DNA of 64,000 nucleotides from Limnohabitans sp. 63ED37-2 (GTDB taxonomy: Bacteria; Pseudomonadota; Gammaproteobacteria; Burkholderiales; Burkholderiaceae_C), in contig NZ_CP011774.1 in assembly GCF_001412535.1 (NCBI RefSeq), positions 615,501-679,500 of the forward strand, given 5' to 3'. How positions within the stretch are numbered: position 1 is the first letter of the stretch; the number at the start of each line of letters is the position of its first letter. The position numbers and the translations under genes are program-made. This document shows positions 32,545 to 41,638 of this stretch, piece by piece. The notes beneath the pieces were generated by a model. That model saw only the letters and a program-made list of their open reading frames with translations, searched no databases and had not been told where the DNA came from.

Positions 32545-34758
32545 ATGGAAATCAAAGTCAATTTTCTCGACAAACTGCGCCTGGAGGCCAAGTTTGACGA
32601 CTTCACCGTGCTGGCCGATCAGCCCATTCGTTACAAGGGCGATGGCTCGGCGCCGGGGCCGTTTGATTATTTTTTGGCGTCCTCGGCTTTGTGCGCGGCG
32701 TATTTTGTGAAGCTGTATTGCGAGACGCGCGGCATCTCCACCGAGCACATTCGCCTGTCGCAAAACAACATCGTGGACCCCGACAACCGCTACCTGCAGA
32801 CCATCAAGATCCAGGTGGAGTTGCCAGCCGACATGTCCGACAAAGACCGGCTCGGCATTTTGCGGTCCATCGACCGCTGCACGGTCAAAAAGGCGATTCA
32901 AGCGGGTCCTACCTTCATCGTCGAAGCGGTGGACAACCTGGACGCCGACGCGCAGGCCTTGCTTTCTCTGAACCCCGATGCGCTGGCGCAGACCCGCATT
33001 GCGGGCAAAGACTTGCCGTTGGAGCAGACCATCGCCAACATGACAGCGGTGTTGGCGAACTTGGGCATCAAGATCGAGATCGCGTCTTGGCGCAACCTGG
33101 TGCCCAATGTGTGGTCGCTGCACATCCGCGACGCACATTCGCCCATGTGCTTCACCAACGGCAAGGGTTCGAGCAAAGAGAGCGCCTTGGCCTCGGCGCT
33201 GGGCGAATACATCGAGCGGCTGAACAACAACCATTTTTACGCGGGCGTGTTTTTTGGCGAAGACCTGGCGCAAGCCGACTTCGTGCACGACCCCCGCGAG
33301 CGCTGGTTCCCGCAGGGCAAGCGCGACGCGCTGCCCAAAGGCTTGTTGGACGAACACTGCTTGGCCATTTACAACCCCGATGGTGAGCTCAAGGCCTCGC
33401 ACCTGTTCGACACCAACTCCGGCAACACCGCGCGTGGCATTTGTGCGTTGCCCTATGTGCGCCAGTCCGATGGTGAGGTGGTGTACTTCCCGTCGAACCT
33501 GGTGGAAAACCTGTTCGTGAGCAACGGCATGAGCGCGGGCAACACGCTGGTCGAAGCGCAGGTGCAGTGCCTGTCGGAGATTTTTGAGCGGGCCGTCAAG
33601 CGCGAGATCCTGGAAGGCGAAATGGCCTTGCCCGATGTGCCGAAGGATGTGCTCGCCAAGTACCCCGGCATCGTGGCCGGCATCGAGGCCTTGGAAGCGC
33701 AGGGCTTCCCGGTCTTGGTCAAAGACGCGTCGCTGGGTGGTGTGTACCCGGTGATGTGTGTGACCCTGATGAACCCGCGCACGGGCGGTGTGTTTGCGTC
33801 GTTTGGTGCACATCCGCGATTGGAAGTGGCGCTGGAGCGCAGCCTGACCGAGTTGCTGCAGGGCCGCAGTTTTGAGGGCCTGAATGACTTGCCCGCGCCC
33901 ACGTTCATCAGCAACGCCGTGACCGAGCCCAACAACTTTGTGGAGCACTTCATTGACTCCAGCGGCATCGTGTCATGGCGGTTTTTCAGCGCCCAGGCCG
34001 ACCACGAGTTTGTGGAGTGGGACTTTGCTGGGCAGGGCGAAGACGCCACCGCCCAAGAGGCTGCCACGCTGTTCGGCATCTTGCAGGCCATGGGCAAAGA
34101 GGCTTATGTGACGGTGCACGACCAACTCGGCGCCACCGCTTGTCGCATCTTGGTCCCCGGTTATTCCGAGGTCTACCCGGTCGACGACCTGATTTGGGAC
34201 AACACCAACAAAGCGCTGTTGTTCCGCGCCGATGTACTCAACCTGCACCGCCTGGACGATGAGGCTTTGGAGGCATTGCTCGACCGGTTGGAGAACAACG
34301 AACTGGACGACTACCTCGACGTCGCTACCCTGATCGGCATCGAGTTCGACGACAACACGGTGTGGGGCCAGCTCACGGTGATGGAGCTCAAGCTCTTGAT
34401 CCACCTGGCTTTGCAGCAGCTGGAAGAAGCCCACGAACTGGTGGGCGCTTTCCTGCAATACAACGACAACACCGTAGAGCGCCGCTTGTTTTACCAAGCC
34501 TTGAACGTGGTGTTGGAAGTCACGCTGGGCGAGGACTTGGCCCTAGAAGACTACGAGGTGAATTTCCGCCGCATGTTCGGCCAAGAGCGCATGGATGCAG
34601 CCATCGGCTCGGTGGACGGCAGCGTGCGTTTTTATGGCCTCACGCCCACCAGCTTGCAGCTGGAGGGCCTGGAGCGGCACCAGCGCTTGCTCGACAGCTA
34701 CAAAAAGCTGCACACGGCGCGATCGCGTGCTTCAGCCAAGCAGGGCAGTTCAGCTTGA
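32545..34758 (+). CDS. ycaO: OsmC-YcaO fusion protein
   Basis: 737-residue protein. The start is ATG 32545; a longer frame reaches 32467 but lacks conservation. Residues about 1-135 are an OsmC-like domain (DGSAPGPFDYFLASSALCAAYFVKLYCETRG). The rest is a YcaO domain with ATP-binding elements SKESALASALGEYIERL near residue 210 and CLSEIFERAVKREI near residue 345, and a helical C-terminal tail. E. coli YcaO lacks nothing obvious in comparison and is linked to RimO-dependent methylthiolation of ribosomal protein S12; OsmC-YcaO proteins are widespread in proteobacteria. No peptide substrate or cyclodehydratase partner gene is next to it, so a TOMM cluster is unlikely. Confidence 0.85.
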   Translation: MEIKVNFLDKLRLEAKFDDFTVLADQPIRYKGDGSAPGPFDYFLASSALCAAYFVKLYCETRGISTEHIRLSQNNIVDPDNRYLQTIKIQVELPADMSDKDRLGILRSIDRCTVKKAIQAGPTFIVEAVDNLDADAQALLSLNPDALAQTRIAGKDLPLEQTIANMTAVLANLGIKIEIASWRNLVPNVWSLHIRDAHSPMCFTNGKGSSKESALASALGEYIERLNNNHFYAGVFFGEDLAQADFVHDPRERWFPQGKRDALPKGLLDEHCLAIYNPDGELKASHLFDTNSGNTARGICALPYVRQSDGEVVYFPSNLVENLFVSNGMSAGNTLVEAQVQCLSEIFERAVKREILEGEMALPDVPKDVLAKYPGIVAGIEALEAQGFPVLVKDASLGGVYPVMCVTLMNPRTGGVFASFGAHPRLEVALERSLTELLQGRSFEGLNDLPAPTFISNAVTEPNNFVEHFIDSSGIVSWRFFSAQADHEFVEWDFAGQGEDATAQEAATLFGILQAMGKEAYVTVHDQLGATACRILVPGYSEVYPVDDLIWDNTNKALLFRADVLNLHRLDDEALEALLDRLENNELDDYLDVATLIGIEFDDNTVWGQLTVMELKLLIHLALQQLEEAHELVGAFLQYNDNTVERRLFYQALNVVLEVTLGEDLALEDYEVNFRRMFGQERMDAAIGSVDGSVRFYGLTPTSLQLEGLERHQRLLDSYKKLHTARSRASAKQGSSA

Positions 34759-34815
34759 TGCCCCAACTGCCCACCTTGGCAACAGGCGGGTGAAGCAGGC
34801 TTGGCGCTTGTCGCC

Positions 34816-35772
34816 CTAGTCAGTTTCTGCAGTCTCTGCTTTCACCCTGACGCCGCCAATCACCCCCGCCACCAGCAGCGCAATGCCTGCCAGCGTGAGG
34901 GGTTCTGGCCATTGGCCGCGCAGCCAAAAGGCGTAGCTGAGCGCCGCCAGGGTTTCAAACACGATGAGCTGCCCTGCCAAGGCGGTGGGCAAGCGTTGGC
35001 TGGCGGCGTTCCAGCACAGGGTGCCCAACCACGAGGCGAACAGGCCAATGGCCATCATGAGGCCGATGAATTCGAGCGGGCGTGGGCCCAGTGGCATGGG
35101 CATGGGGTCGTTGGTGGCGAGGGCCCAGAGCCAATAGGCCGCATAGCCCAGCAAGGCCAGCGGCAAGGTGGCCATGCCTTGTGCCGTGGCCCAGACGCGC
35201 GGGTTGCGGTCCGGGTGGCCACGCAGCCAGTCGGCGTTTTTGAGCGGGTACCAGGTCCAGCAGACCACTGCACCCACGGCCAGAGCAGCTCCGGTGATGT
35301 AGCGCAGGGTGTCTGCAGCTGGGTTTTGCACCAATGCGGTCCATTCCACATGGTTGACGCAGGCGATGCCCAACAAGATGAGGGCCAAAGGGGGCGCCAG
35401 CTTGAGCCAAGGAAAACGCCCGTCCCGCTGGTGGTTGAGCAGGTTGGCCGCAACGGCAATCACCACCGGCAGCGTGCCGATGATCATGGTGGGCAGGGCG
35501 CCGCCCGCACGCTGGATGGCGCTGGCCAAAAACAGGTAATACAAGACGTTGCCAATGGCCGCCAGTTGGAGGGCGGCCAACCAGTCGCTGGGTGTCAGAC
35601 GCCGGATCTCGGCGCGGTCGACAAAAGCCAAGGGCAGCGCGATCAGGCCAAAGGCCAGATACCGGCCAAAGGTGTGCAGGGCGGCGGGGTAGTCGGGCAG
35701 CATGAGTGGTCCGACAAACACCAAGCCCCACATGAGTCCAGCGGCCAAGGAAAACAGGATGCCACTCAGCAT
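34816..35772 (-). CDS. EamA/DMT family transporter
   Basis: 318-residue membrane protein with ten hydrophobic segments in two EamA halves. The start is ATG 35772 (opening MLSGILFSLAAGLMWGLVFVGPLML); an upstream in-frame stretch to 35913 looks non-coding. Drug/metabolite transporter superfamily members of this build export amino acids or small metabolites; the substrate is unknown. It is convergent with ycaO and divergent from the fatty acid hydroxylase gene. Confidence 0.82.
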   Translation of the reverse strand: MLSGILFSLAAGLMWGLVFVGPLMLPDYPAALHTFGRYLAFGLIALPLAFVDRAEIRRLTPSDWLAALQLAAIGNVLYYLFLASAIQRAGGALPTMIIGTLPVVIAVAANLLNHQRDGRFPWLKLAPPLALILLGIACVNHVEWTALVQNPAADTLRYITGAALAVGAVVCWTWYPLKNADWLRGHPDRNPRVWATAQGMATLPLALLGYAAYWLWALATNDPMPMPLGPRPLEFIGLMMAIGLFASWLGTLCWNAASQRLPTALAGQLIVFETLAALSYAFWLRGQWPEPLTLAGIALLVAGVIGGVRVKAETAETD

Positions 35773-35875
35773 GGGCGGTGTCTCTGGATGGGGGGCGCAT
35801 CCAACAGTCGGTGGTGTTTCATCATGGCTGGGATTATCCGACCTGGTCAGTCCCTGCCCAGGCACTTGTGGGTCC

Positions 35876-35907
35876 TTTGTTTTGGAGATGGTCGCCTCCA
35901 AGACAAG
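35876..35907. other. Hairpin in the EamA/hydroxylase intergenic region
   Basis: TTTGTTTTGGAG and CTCCAAGACAAG form a 12-base-pair stem (two G-U wobbles) around an 8-base loop. It lies in the 275-base gap between two divergent genes, which otherwise shows no ORF. No T-run follows, so it is more a leader structure than a terminator. Confidence 0.3.
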
Positions 35908-36047
35908 AACCACCCCATGGTGGACCCGTGTGGCCCATCAACAAGGGGATTACACCAATGGTTGAGGCCGGTGGCTGTGGTTATCGTCGGTGAGGCCCCT
36001 GCGTGAAATGCTGGGTATGGAGCATTTGAAAAAAATGGAGACAGGGA

Positions 36048-36929
36048 ATGACCGCAACGCAATGGCAAAACATTTTGGTGCTGTGCACCATCTTGGGTTT
36101 TGCAACGATGGAATATGTCAGTCGGCGCTATCAAAACACGGTGACCGCAACGGGCAACGACACCAAGCTGGAGTTGTTCATGTTCCTGAGTGTGCTGGCC
36201 GTCACCCAGCCCTTGGCGATTTTTGTCACGTCCAAGTTGGGTCATGCTTGGTTTCCTGATTACAAAAACGCTTTGGCCGATTGGCCTTGGTGGGGCATGG
36301 TGGGCGTTTTGTTGTTGGCCGATGACATGACGCAGTATTGGTGGCACCGTTTGTCGCATTCGCCTCTGTTGTGGCCGTTGCACCGGGCTCACCACTCGGC
36401 CGAGTACATGAGCATCCGCGTGACGTTCCGCAACAACTTTTTCTATTACCTGATGATGCCGGGCTTGTGGGCTGCAGGTGCTTTGTTGTATTTGGGTTTT
36501 GGCGGCATGGTCTATGCGCTGTACATCGTGGTGAAGTTGCTGGTCATTTTGGGGGCGCATTGCGCTTGGCGTTGGGACGAACCGCTGTACCGGGTGCGGG
36601 CCCTGCATCCCCTCATGTGGGTGTTGGAGCGCACCATTTCGACCCCGGCCACGCATTGGGCACACCACGCCATCACCAATGAAGACGGTGTGGGTCATTA
36701 CAAAGGTAACTTTGGCAACTTGCTGTTTTTGTGGGACATCATTTTTGGCAGCGCCCACATCACCCGCCAATACCCGCAGCGCGTGGGACTGATCGACGAC
36801 CAGTTGTTTGGGCAAGAGCGTTGGTACCACCAGATGCTCTACCCGGTGTTGCAGTCCAGGCGTGAACATTCCGCATTGCGTTTGGGCGGATCGATTTTCG
36901 AGGGGCCCGAAACCCCCTTGAAGCCCTGA
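36048..36929 (+). CDS. Fatty acid hydroxylase/sterol desaturase superfamily protein
   Basis: 293-residue integral membrane di-iron oxygenase. The histidine clusters are all visible: HRLSH near residue 102, HRAHH near residue 115 and HWAHH near residue 205, with a further His in YKGNFGN context at the end of the domain. Four or five hydrophobic segments flank them. The family hydroxylates or desaturates lipids or carotenoids; without a close characterised match the substrate stays open. It begins 15 nt after a ribosome site-like GGAGACAGGG and is convergent with the DASH cryptochrome gene. Confidence 0.8.
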   Translation: MTATQWQNILVLCTILGFATMEYVSRRYQNTVTATGNDTKLELFMFLSVLAVTQPLAIFVTSKLGHAWFPDYKNALADWPWWGMVGVLLLADDMTQYWWHRLSHSPLLWPLHRAHHSAEYMSIRVTFRNNFFYYLMMPGLWAAGALLYLGFGGMVYALYIVVKLLVILGAHCAWRWDEPLYRVRALHPLMWVLERTISTPATHWAHHAITNEDGVGHYKGNFGNLLFLWDIIFGSAHITRQYPQRVGLIDDQLFGQERWYHQMLYPVLQSRREHSALRLGGSIFEGPETPLKP

Positions 36930-36941
36930 GCTCTGTTGAGA

Positions 36942-38264
36942 TTACTGGGCCAGCCAAGCGTTCCGATAGCGCCCCTGCGCGTCGTGGTCTTGGGTTTGTT
37001 TGGTGGGGTTGAAGCGCCGACCCACACGCGGGTCGGTGCCTCGGCCGCTCACATACAACCAGTTGCCTTGGTTGCTGCACACGTCAAAGTCCACCAGCTG
37101 TGACTCGAACCAAGCCGCACCCGCCCGCCAGTCGCACGACAGGTCGTGCACCAAAAAGCTGGCCACGATCTGGCGCATGCGGTTGGAGGTGAAGCCTGTG
37201 GCGGCCAACTCGCGCATGCCCGCGTCGACGATGGGCTCGCCGGTCTGGCCGCTGCACCAGCGTGCAAAGTCTTTGGGAAAGTGTGAGGGTCTGGGCAAGT
37301 TGGACAAACCCCGCGCGGCATAAAGCTGCGGGCCGTGTTGCAGGTGCAGCATGCGGAAGTTGTCGCGCCACAGCAGTTCAAACCACAGCCAATAGGTGCC
37401 GTCGTTGCTGCTGTGTTGTTGTTCGTAGGCCTGCAGCTCAGCCCAAATGCGCCGGGCCGACACCGCGCCCGTGGCCAGCCAGGGCGACCAGTGGCTGCTG
37501 GTGTGCTCGCCTTGCAGGGCGTTGCGGGTTTGTTTGTAGCGGTCGGGCCAAGGCGGTGTGAGGTAGTTTTTCAGGTGGGCCAAAGCGCTGGCCTCGCCAC
37601 CCCGGTATGCAGCTTGGGTGTACGGGAAGTTGGACCGCAAATGCGCATCGCCCTCGGTGTGCGCTTGCAGCAGTGTGAAAGGGTCTTGTGTCCATCCGGG
37701 CAAGGTGCTCAGTGGCTCATTGGGCGGAGCAGGCAGCTGGGTGGGCGCGGGCAGCGGTGCCAGTGGTTGGAGCCGTGCCGATTCGATGCGTTGGCGAAAC
37801 TCGGTGAAGACCTGTGGCATGTCTTCGGCCGCAAAGGGCAGTGTGTCAGGCTCGATCAGGCTGGACTGCCACAGGGTTTTCACCTTGAGGCGGGCGTTGA
37901 TCAGGGCCTGCACCTGCGCTTCTTCTTCGGGGGCAGCGATGTCTTCGCAAAACACGGTGTCGGCACCTACCTGGCGGGCGCAGGCGGTCAACACCTCGGC
38001 CAGGGGGCCGTGCAGCAAGACCAGTTGCTGGCCCAGGGCCTGCAACGAGGCTTGCAGGTCTTGCAAGGTGTCGGCCACAAAGCGCCTGCGGTGCACACCC
38101 ATGCGGCCAAAGCCCCAGGCCGTGTCTTCGTCTTGCGCAGGTTCGTGCACATAGACCAGCAGCAGGGCTTGCTGGTGCGTTTGGGCGTGGGCGATGGCTT
38201 GCTGAAGGGCGCGTTGGTCGTGCAGCCGCAAATCGTTTCGGAACCAGAAAAGGGTGGTGCGCAT
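36942..38264 (-). CDS. DASH-type cryptochrome/photolyase
   Basis: 440-residue photolyase-family protein. The N-terminal alpha/beta antenna domain opens TLFWFRNDLRLHD. The Cry-DASH-like element PQVFTEFRQRIE near residue 150 and the C-terminal FAD domain ending with WLYVSGRGTDPRVGRRFNP resemble DASH cryptochromes (RKFN-PxKQ). FAD-domain residues RRIWAEL, LLWRDNFRML and FVHDLSCDWR are in order. DASH proteins repair pyrimidine dimers in single-stranded or looped DNA and may act as blue-light sensors. It is the third gene of a tight operon with a second photolyase-like gene (3-nt gap) and a small exported protein. Confidence 0.85.
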   Translation of the reverse strand: MRTTLFWFRNDLRLHDQRALQQAIAHAQTHQQALLLVYVHEPAQDEDTAWGFGRMGVHRRRFVADTLQDLQASLQALGQQLVLLHGPLAEVLTACARQVGADTVFCEDIAAPEEEAQVQALINARLKVKTLWQSSLIEPDTLPFAAEDMPQVFTEFRQRIESARLQPLAPLPAPTQLPAPPNEPLSTLPGWTQDPFTLLQAHTEGDAHLRSNFPYTQAAYRGGEASALAHLKNYLTPPWPDRYKQTRNALQGEHTSSHWSPWLATGAVSARRIWAELQAYEQQHSSNDGTYWLWFELLWRDNFRMLHLQHGPQLYAARGLSNLPRPSHFPKDFARWCSGQTGEPIVDAGMRELAATGFTSNRMRQIVASFLVHDLSCDWRAGAAWFESQLVDFDVCSNQGNWLYVSGRGTDPRVGRRFNPTKQTQDHDAQGRYRNAWLAQ

Positions 38265-38267
38265 GGT

Positions 38268-39866
38268 TTAAAAGTCAAAGCCCAGCTGCTTGCTGGGTGG
38301 GGTGTTGGCGGGTGATGACTGGCCAGACTTTCGGCGGCGGGTCTTGGGGGTGTCGCTGTCGCGGGTGAAGACGTCACGTTGCTGGCCGCTGCCGTGTTTG
38401 CGCGAAGCGTGTTTCTCGACGATGGCTTTTTTGCCTGCCTTCACACCGGGTTCGGCCCGGCGCTCGTGCAGCGCGGCTTTGGATGTGCGCGTCGCTTCGG
38501 CCAAATCCACCACGGGCAGAGGAATGTCATCGTCTGGCCCATTGCCCACCGTCAGGCCGCAGTGGCGCTGCACTTCGGGCGGCATGAGCCAGGGCTCGAA
38601 CAGCCAGGTATCGGGCACGCGGCGCATGTGGGGCAGCCAGCGGCGCACAAAGATGCCTTTGGGGTCGTGGTCTTGGGCTTGTTTGATGGGGTTGTACACC
38701 CGCGTGGTGTTGATGCCGGTGGTGCCCGACTGCATTTGCAGCTGGCTCCAGTGGATGCCCGGTTCGTAGTCCAAAAACTGGGTGGCCAGCCAGTGGCCCA
38801 CGGGCCGCCAGTCCAGCCAGAGCGGATAAGCCGCCACCGACACCAGCATGGCCCGCATGCGAAAGTTCAGCCACCCGGTTTCGTGCAGCATGACCACACA
38901 AGCGTCCACCATGGGCCAGCCGGTACGGGCCGAAGTCAGGGCCGCAAAGTGAGCGTCGTTCCAGCCGTCTTCGCGCAGGCCGTCGTAACCCCGGTGCATG
39001 TTGCGCCACTCGATCTCGGGCTCGCTTTCGAGCTTTTGGATGAAGTGGCAATGCCAGTACAAGCGGCTGATGAAACCAATGAGCCCGGCCTTGTGCCTGC
39101 CCGCTTGTGGGGGCAAAGCATCGAGCGCAGCGCGGGTGGCTTGCACCACCTCGCGCATGCTGATGCAACCATAGGCCAGGTAGGCTGACAGGCGCGAACA
39201 CGCGGTGGGCGCGGACAAGGGGGAGGAGATGCCGCCCCGGTAACCCAGCGCCCGCGCATCCAGAAAGCTGTGCAAGGTGTCCAGCGCCAAGCGACGCCCA
39301 CCGCGCTGGCGCTGGGCGGGGTTGTGCTGCAGACCGGGGGGCGGTGTCATGGCCTCGGGGCCAGCATCGGTGTGGGGCTGAAAAAAATGCAGCTCGGGCA
39401 AGACTGCTTGGGGCGCGGCCATGTGAGCCTCCCAGCGGGCTTGCCAGGTGTTGCGGCTTTTGAGGCGGCGCACCACCCCAAACTGCGCCCACTCTGTCCA
39501 GCCCACCCCGGCGCTGCGGCACCAAGCGCCCACTTGCAGGTCGCGCTCGTAGGTGAAGGCGTTGCCGGTTTCTTCGTGGGCCACCAATTCGGCAAAGGGC
39601 GCTTGTGCATGCAAGGCGGCCAAAACCTGCACCGCATCGCCTGTGCGCACTTGTAAACTGCCGCCCGAAACCCGCAGTGCCTCGTGCAGTTCCAACAGGG
39701 ATTCGCGCACGAATTCAAAGTGCTGCAGGGCCGCATCGGGCTGCTGCCACAGCCCGGGCTCAACGATGTAGAGGCACAGCACCGGCCCTTGGGCAGAGGC
39801 GTGCGCCAGTGCGGCATGGTCCTGCAGTCGCAAGTCGCGTTTGAACCAAACCACGCGGTAAGTCAT
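38268..39866 (-). CDS. Second cryptochrome/photolyase family protein
   Basis: 532-residue photolyase-like protein. The start is ATG 39866, overlapping the upstream gene by 4 nt. The antenna domain opens VVWFKRDLRLQDHAAL, and the FAD domain has RLSAYLAYGCISMREV near residue 225, LIGFISRLYWHCHF near residue 268, DGWNDAHF near residue 305 and GINTTRVYNPIKQAQDHDP near residue 420. The C-terminal 80 residues are basic and Lys/Arg-rich, probably flexible and DNA-binding. It is clearly different from the DASH protein next to it, so the two are not recent duplicates. Function as CPD photolyase is likely but not certain; a signalling cryptochrome is possible. Confidence 0.82.
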   Translation of the reverse strand: MTYRVVWFKRDLRLQDHAALAHASAQGPVLCLYIVEPGLWQQPDAALQHFEFVRESLLELHEALRVSGGSLQVRTGDAVQVLAALHAQAPFAELVAHEETGNAFTYERDLQVGAWCRSAGVGWTEWAQFGVVRRLKSRNTWQARWEAHMAAPQAVLPELHFFQPHTDAGPEAMTPPPGLQHNPAQRQRGGRRLALDTLHSFLDARALGYRGGISSPLSAPTACSRLSAYLAYGCISMREVVQATRAALDALPPQAGRHKAGLIGFISRLYWHCHFIQKLESEPEIEWRNMHRGYDGLREDGWNDAHFAALTSARTGWPMVDACVVMLHETGWLNFRMRAMLVSVAAYPLWLDWRPVGHWLATQFLDYEPGIHWSQLQMQSGTTGINTTRVYNPIKQAQDHDPKGIFVRRWLPHMRRVPDTWLFEPWLMPPEVQRHCGLTVGNGPDDDIPLPVVDLAEATRTSKAALHERRAEPGVKAGKKAIVEKHASRKHGSGQQRDVFTRDSDTPKTRRRKSGQSSPANTPPSKQLGFDF

Positions 39867-40426
39867 GGCCTGCCCTCGGAGGGTGGAACTGGGCCCAGTC
39901 CGCCAGGCCCGGCGCCATAACGCGCCGGGTCCACCGAGATGCAATCGAGCAAGGCCTGTGGCAAATCAGGCGCTTGCTGGCGCAGGTAGCGGCGCACAAA
40001 GTCGCCGCTGTGCCAAGGGGCGGTGGAGCCGCTCCAGACCGCCTGGTCCTGCACGCGCCAATGCCCACCCTGCAAGCGCAAGACCACCAGAGCGGGCTTG
40101 AGGGTGTCAAAGTCAACCTCGGCCACGCCCCAGTCGCCCGATTGCAACAACTGCAACCAACGGGCACTCAGGGAGTCAGGCAGGCTGTGCTGCTGGACCA
40201 CGCTCAGCACGGCACGGGTGGTGGGGCTGTCGGCGGGCCAAGTGGTGACGGGCGCGCAATCTCGGCGCACCAGGCGCAGCCGCTCCGCCGTCCAGCCGCG
40301 CAGGTCCCACCGCTGGCCGTTGATTTCCAGGAGCTGTCGACCGTCCAGTCGCACCCAATCAACATGGCTGTCGATCACCAACAAGGACGTCAGTACCACG
40401 ACGAAGGCGGCCACATGGCGTTTCAT
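39863..40426 (-). CDS. Hypothetical exported protein of the photolyase operon
   Basis: 187-residue protein with a hydrophobic N-terminal segment (residues about 5-20, AAFVVVLTSLLVI), either a signal peptide or membrane anchor. The remainder is soluble, with several Trp (DWVRL, WDLRGW, SGDWGVAEVDF) and no recognised domain. It overlaps the photolyase start by 4 nt and opens the operon, so it is probably co-expressed with the two photolyases. A lipoprotein Cys is not seen. I do not recognise the family. Confidence 0.65.
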   Translation of the reverse strand: MKRHVAAFVVVLTSLLVIDSHVDWVRLDGRQLLEINGQRWDLRGWTAERLRLVRRDCAPVTTWPADSPTTRAVLSVVQQHSLPDSLSARWLQLLQSGDWGVAEVDFDTLKPALVVLRLQGGHWRVQDQAVWSGSTAPWHSGDFVRRYLRQQAPDLPQALLDCISVDPARYGAGPGGLGPVPPSEGRP

Positions 40427-40503
40427 ACGGCTTGGCCTTGCGTATTTTTGGTTGCTATTTCAGCCATGATCCACGAATTTCCGGATATTTTGAAAATTAA
40501 AGG

Positions 40504-40531
40504 TTGTTTTGTGACTGCATGGTCATAGAAT
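40504..40531 (+). promoter_or_regulatory. Possible promoter of the Rrf2 gene
   Basis: TTGTTT (40504-40509) and TAGAAT (40526-40531) with 16-bp spacing, 24 nt before the Rrf2 start codon. The -35 is weak, which would allow regulation; no palindrome stands out. Confidence 0.4.
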
Positions 40532-40555
40532 ATCCCATCGTTAACGGAGAACGCC

Positions 40556-41050
40556 ATGATCCAGAAGAAAACCGTCAAAGCCCTTGACATCGCTGTGTTC
40601 ATCACTTCGCGTGCGGTGGTCAAGCCCGTGACCACCGAAGAGATCGCCCACGGTCTGAACCTGTCGTCTTCGTACACCGAATCCATCCTGAAAGAGCTTC
40701 GCGAGGCGGGCCTGATCCGTGCGCACCGCGGGCCGGGCGGCGGCTACCAGATGCGAGGCAATCCCGAAGACATCAGCTTGTGGGATGTGGTGCAGCATTT
40801 CGAAGAAATGCACAGCTTTGACGCGCTCTACCCCGAAGGCGATCACCCCATGAAGGCGCTGGAGAGCGACATCCAGAGCAACATGCAATCTTTGTTGCAA
40901 GCGCAAACCCTGTCCGATGTGGCCGTGCCCTTCATGCCACGCGATGCCCGCGTCTCTTCCATGTTGGGTCAGTTCCGCCTCAAGCCCTTGCCGCCACCGG
41001 TCATGCCACGCGCCCCGAACTCGGTGTTTCAGCTCAGCATGATGATGTGA
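40556..41050 (+). CDS. Rrf2 family transcriptional regulator
   Basis: 164-residue Rrf2-type winged helix protein. The helix-turn-helix spans about residues 27-55 (VTTEEIAHGLNLSSSYTESILKELREAGLI), followed by the family wing RGPGGGYQM. The three cysteines that ligate an Fe-S cluster in IscR and NsrR are missing; there is no Cys at all in the sensor part, so an iron-sulfur sensor function is unlikely here. It is divergent from the photolyase operon across 129 bases, so it could regulate it, itself, or both. The C-terminal half is Pro/Met-rich and of unknown function. Confidence 0.82.
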   Translation: MIQKKTVKALDIAVFITSRAVVKPVTTEEIAHGLNLSSSYTESILKELREAGLIRAHRGPGGGYQMRGNPEDISLWDVVQHFEEMHSFDALYPEGDHPMKALESDIQSNMQSLLQAQTLSDVAVPFMPRDARVSSMLGQFRLKPLPPPVMPRAPNSVFQLSMMM

Positions 41051-41051
41051 A

Positions 41052-41078
41052 CCTGGGGCCCTCAGTGCGGGGCCCAGG
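41052..41078. terminator. GC-rich hairpin between convergent genes
   Basis: CCTGGGGCCC and GGGGCCCAGG form a 10-base stem with one mismatch around TCAGTGC. It begins right after the Rrf2 stop and contains the stop codon of the convergent DUF2237 gene. It lacks a T-run, so termination efficiency is uncertain. Confidence 0.45.
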
Positions 41079-41436
41079 CGAACTCGCGCAATTGTTCCAA
41101 GGTCACATAAGCCAGGGCTTTCTGGTGCGTGCTCTCCAGCACCACATGCGGGGCCACCCCGGCCTGAAAGGCTTCGAGCCAGCGCAGCGCACACAGGCAC
41201 CAACGGTCACCCGCCTTCAGGCCCGCAAAGCGGTGCTCGGGTCTGGGCGTGACCAGGTCGTTGCCCCGTGAGAGTGAAAAATCCAGAAAAGCCTGCGTGA
41301 CTTTGGCGCAGATCACATGGGTGCCTGCGTCTTCATCGCTGGTGTTGCAGCAGCCGTCCCTGAAAAAACCCGTGAGCGGGTCGTAAGAGCAGGGGATCAA
41401 TTCGCCACCGAGAACGTTCAAACCGGAGCGAGTCAT
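41062..41436 (-). CDS. DUF2237 family protein
   Basis: 124-residue cytoplasmic protein of the DUF2237 family. Its pattern is recognisable: N-V-L-G-G-x-L with LIPCSYDPLTGFFRDGCCNT near residue 10, GTHVICAKVT near residue 40, and GDRWCLCALRW near residue 75. The conserved cysteines (CCNT, WCLC) suggest a metal or redox role, but the function is unknown. It is convergent with the Rrf2 gene. Confidence 0.8.
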   Translation of the reverse strand: MTRSGLNVLGGELIPCSYDPLTGFFRDGCCNTSDEDAGTHVICAKVTQAFLDFSLSRGNDLVTPRPEHRFAGLKAGDRWCLCALRWLEAFQAGVAPHVVLESTHQKALAYVTLEQLREFAWAPH

Positions 41437-41638
41437 GGGTGTCCAAGAGCAAGAGATGATGGGACGCGTATTGTGTGTGCGTCACTGCCAGACGCCTGTC
41501 ACGCAGGCTAAAGGCTTCACAGGGTGCAGGGTCTTTCAATCCCGGGGCCCGACATGGCATTCGGGCCATCGGCCGTCAAACTGCGCGACAGGGCGCGGCA
41601 CTGTAGGCCGTTAAGATGGTCCGACACACCGCCTGTCC

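Noticed and set aside
32545..34758. Thiazole/oxazole-modified peptide (TOMM) cluster around YcaO
   Set aside because: No precursor peptide, dehydrogenase or E1-like gene nearby; OsmC-YcaO proteins are common stand-alone genes.
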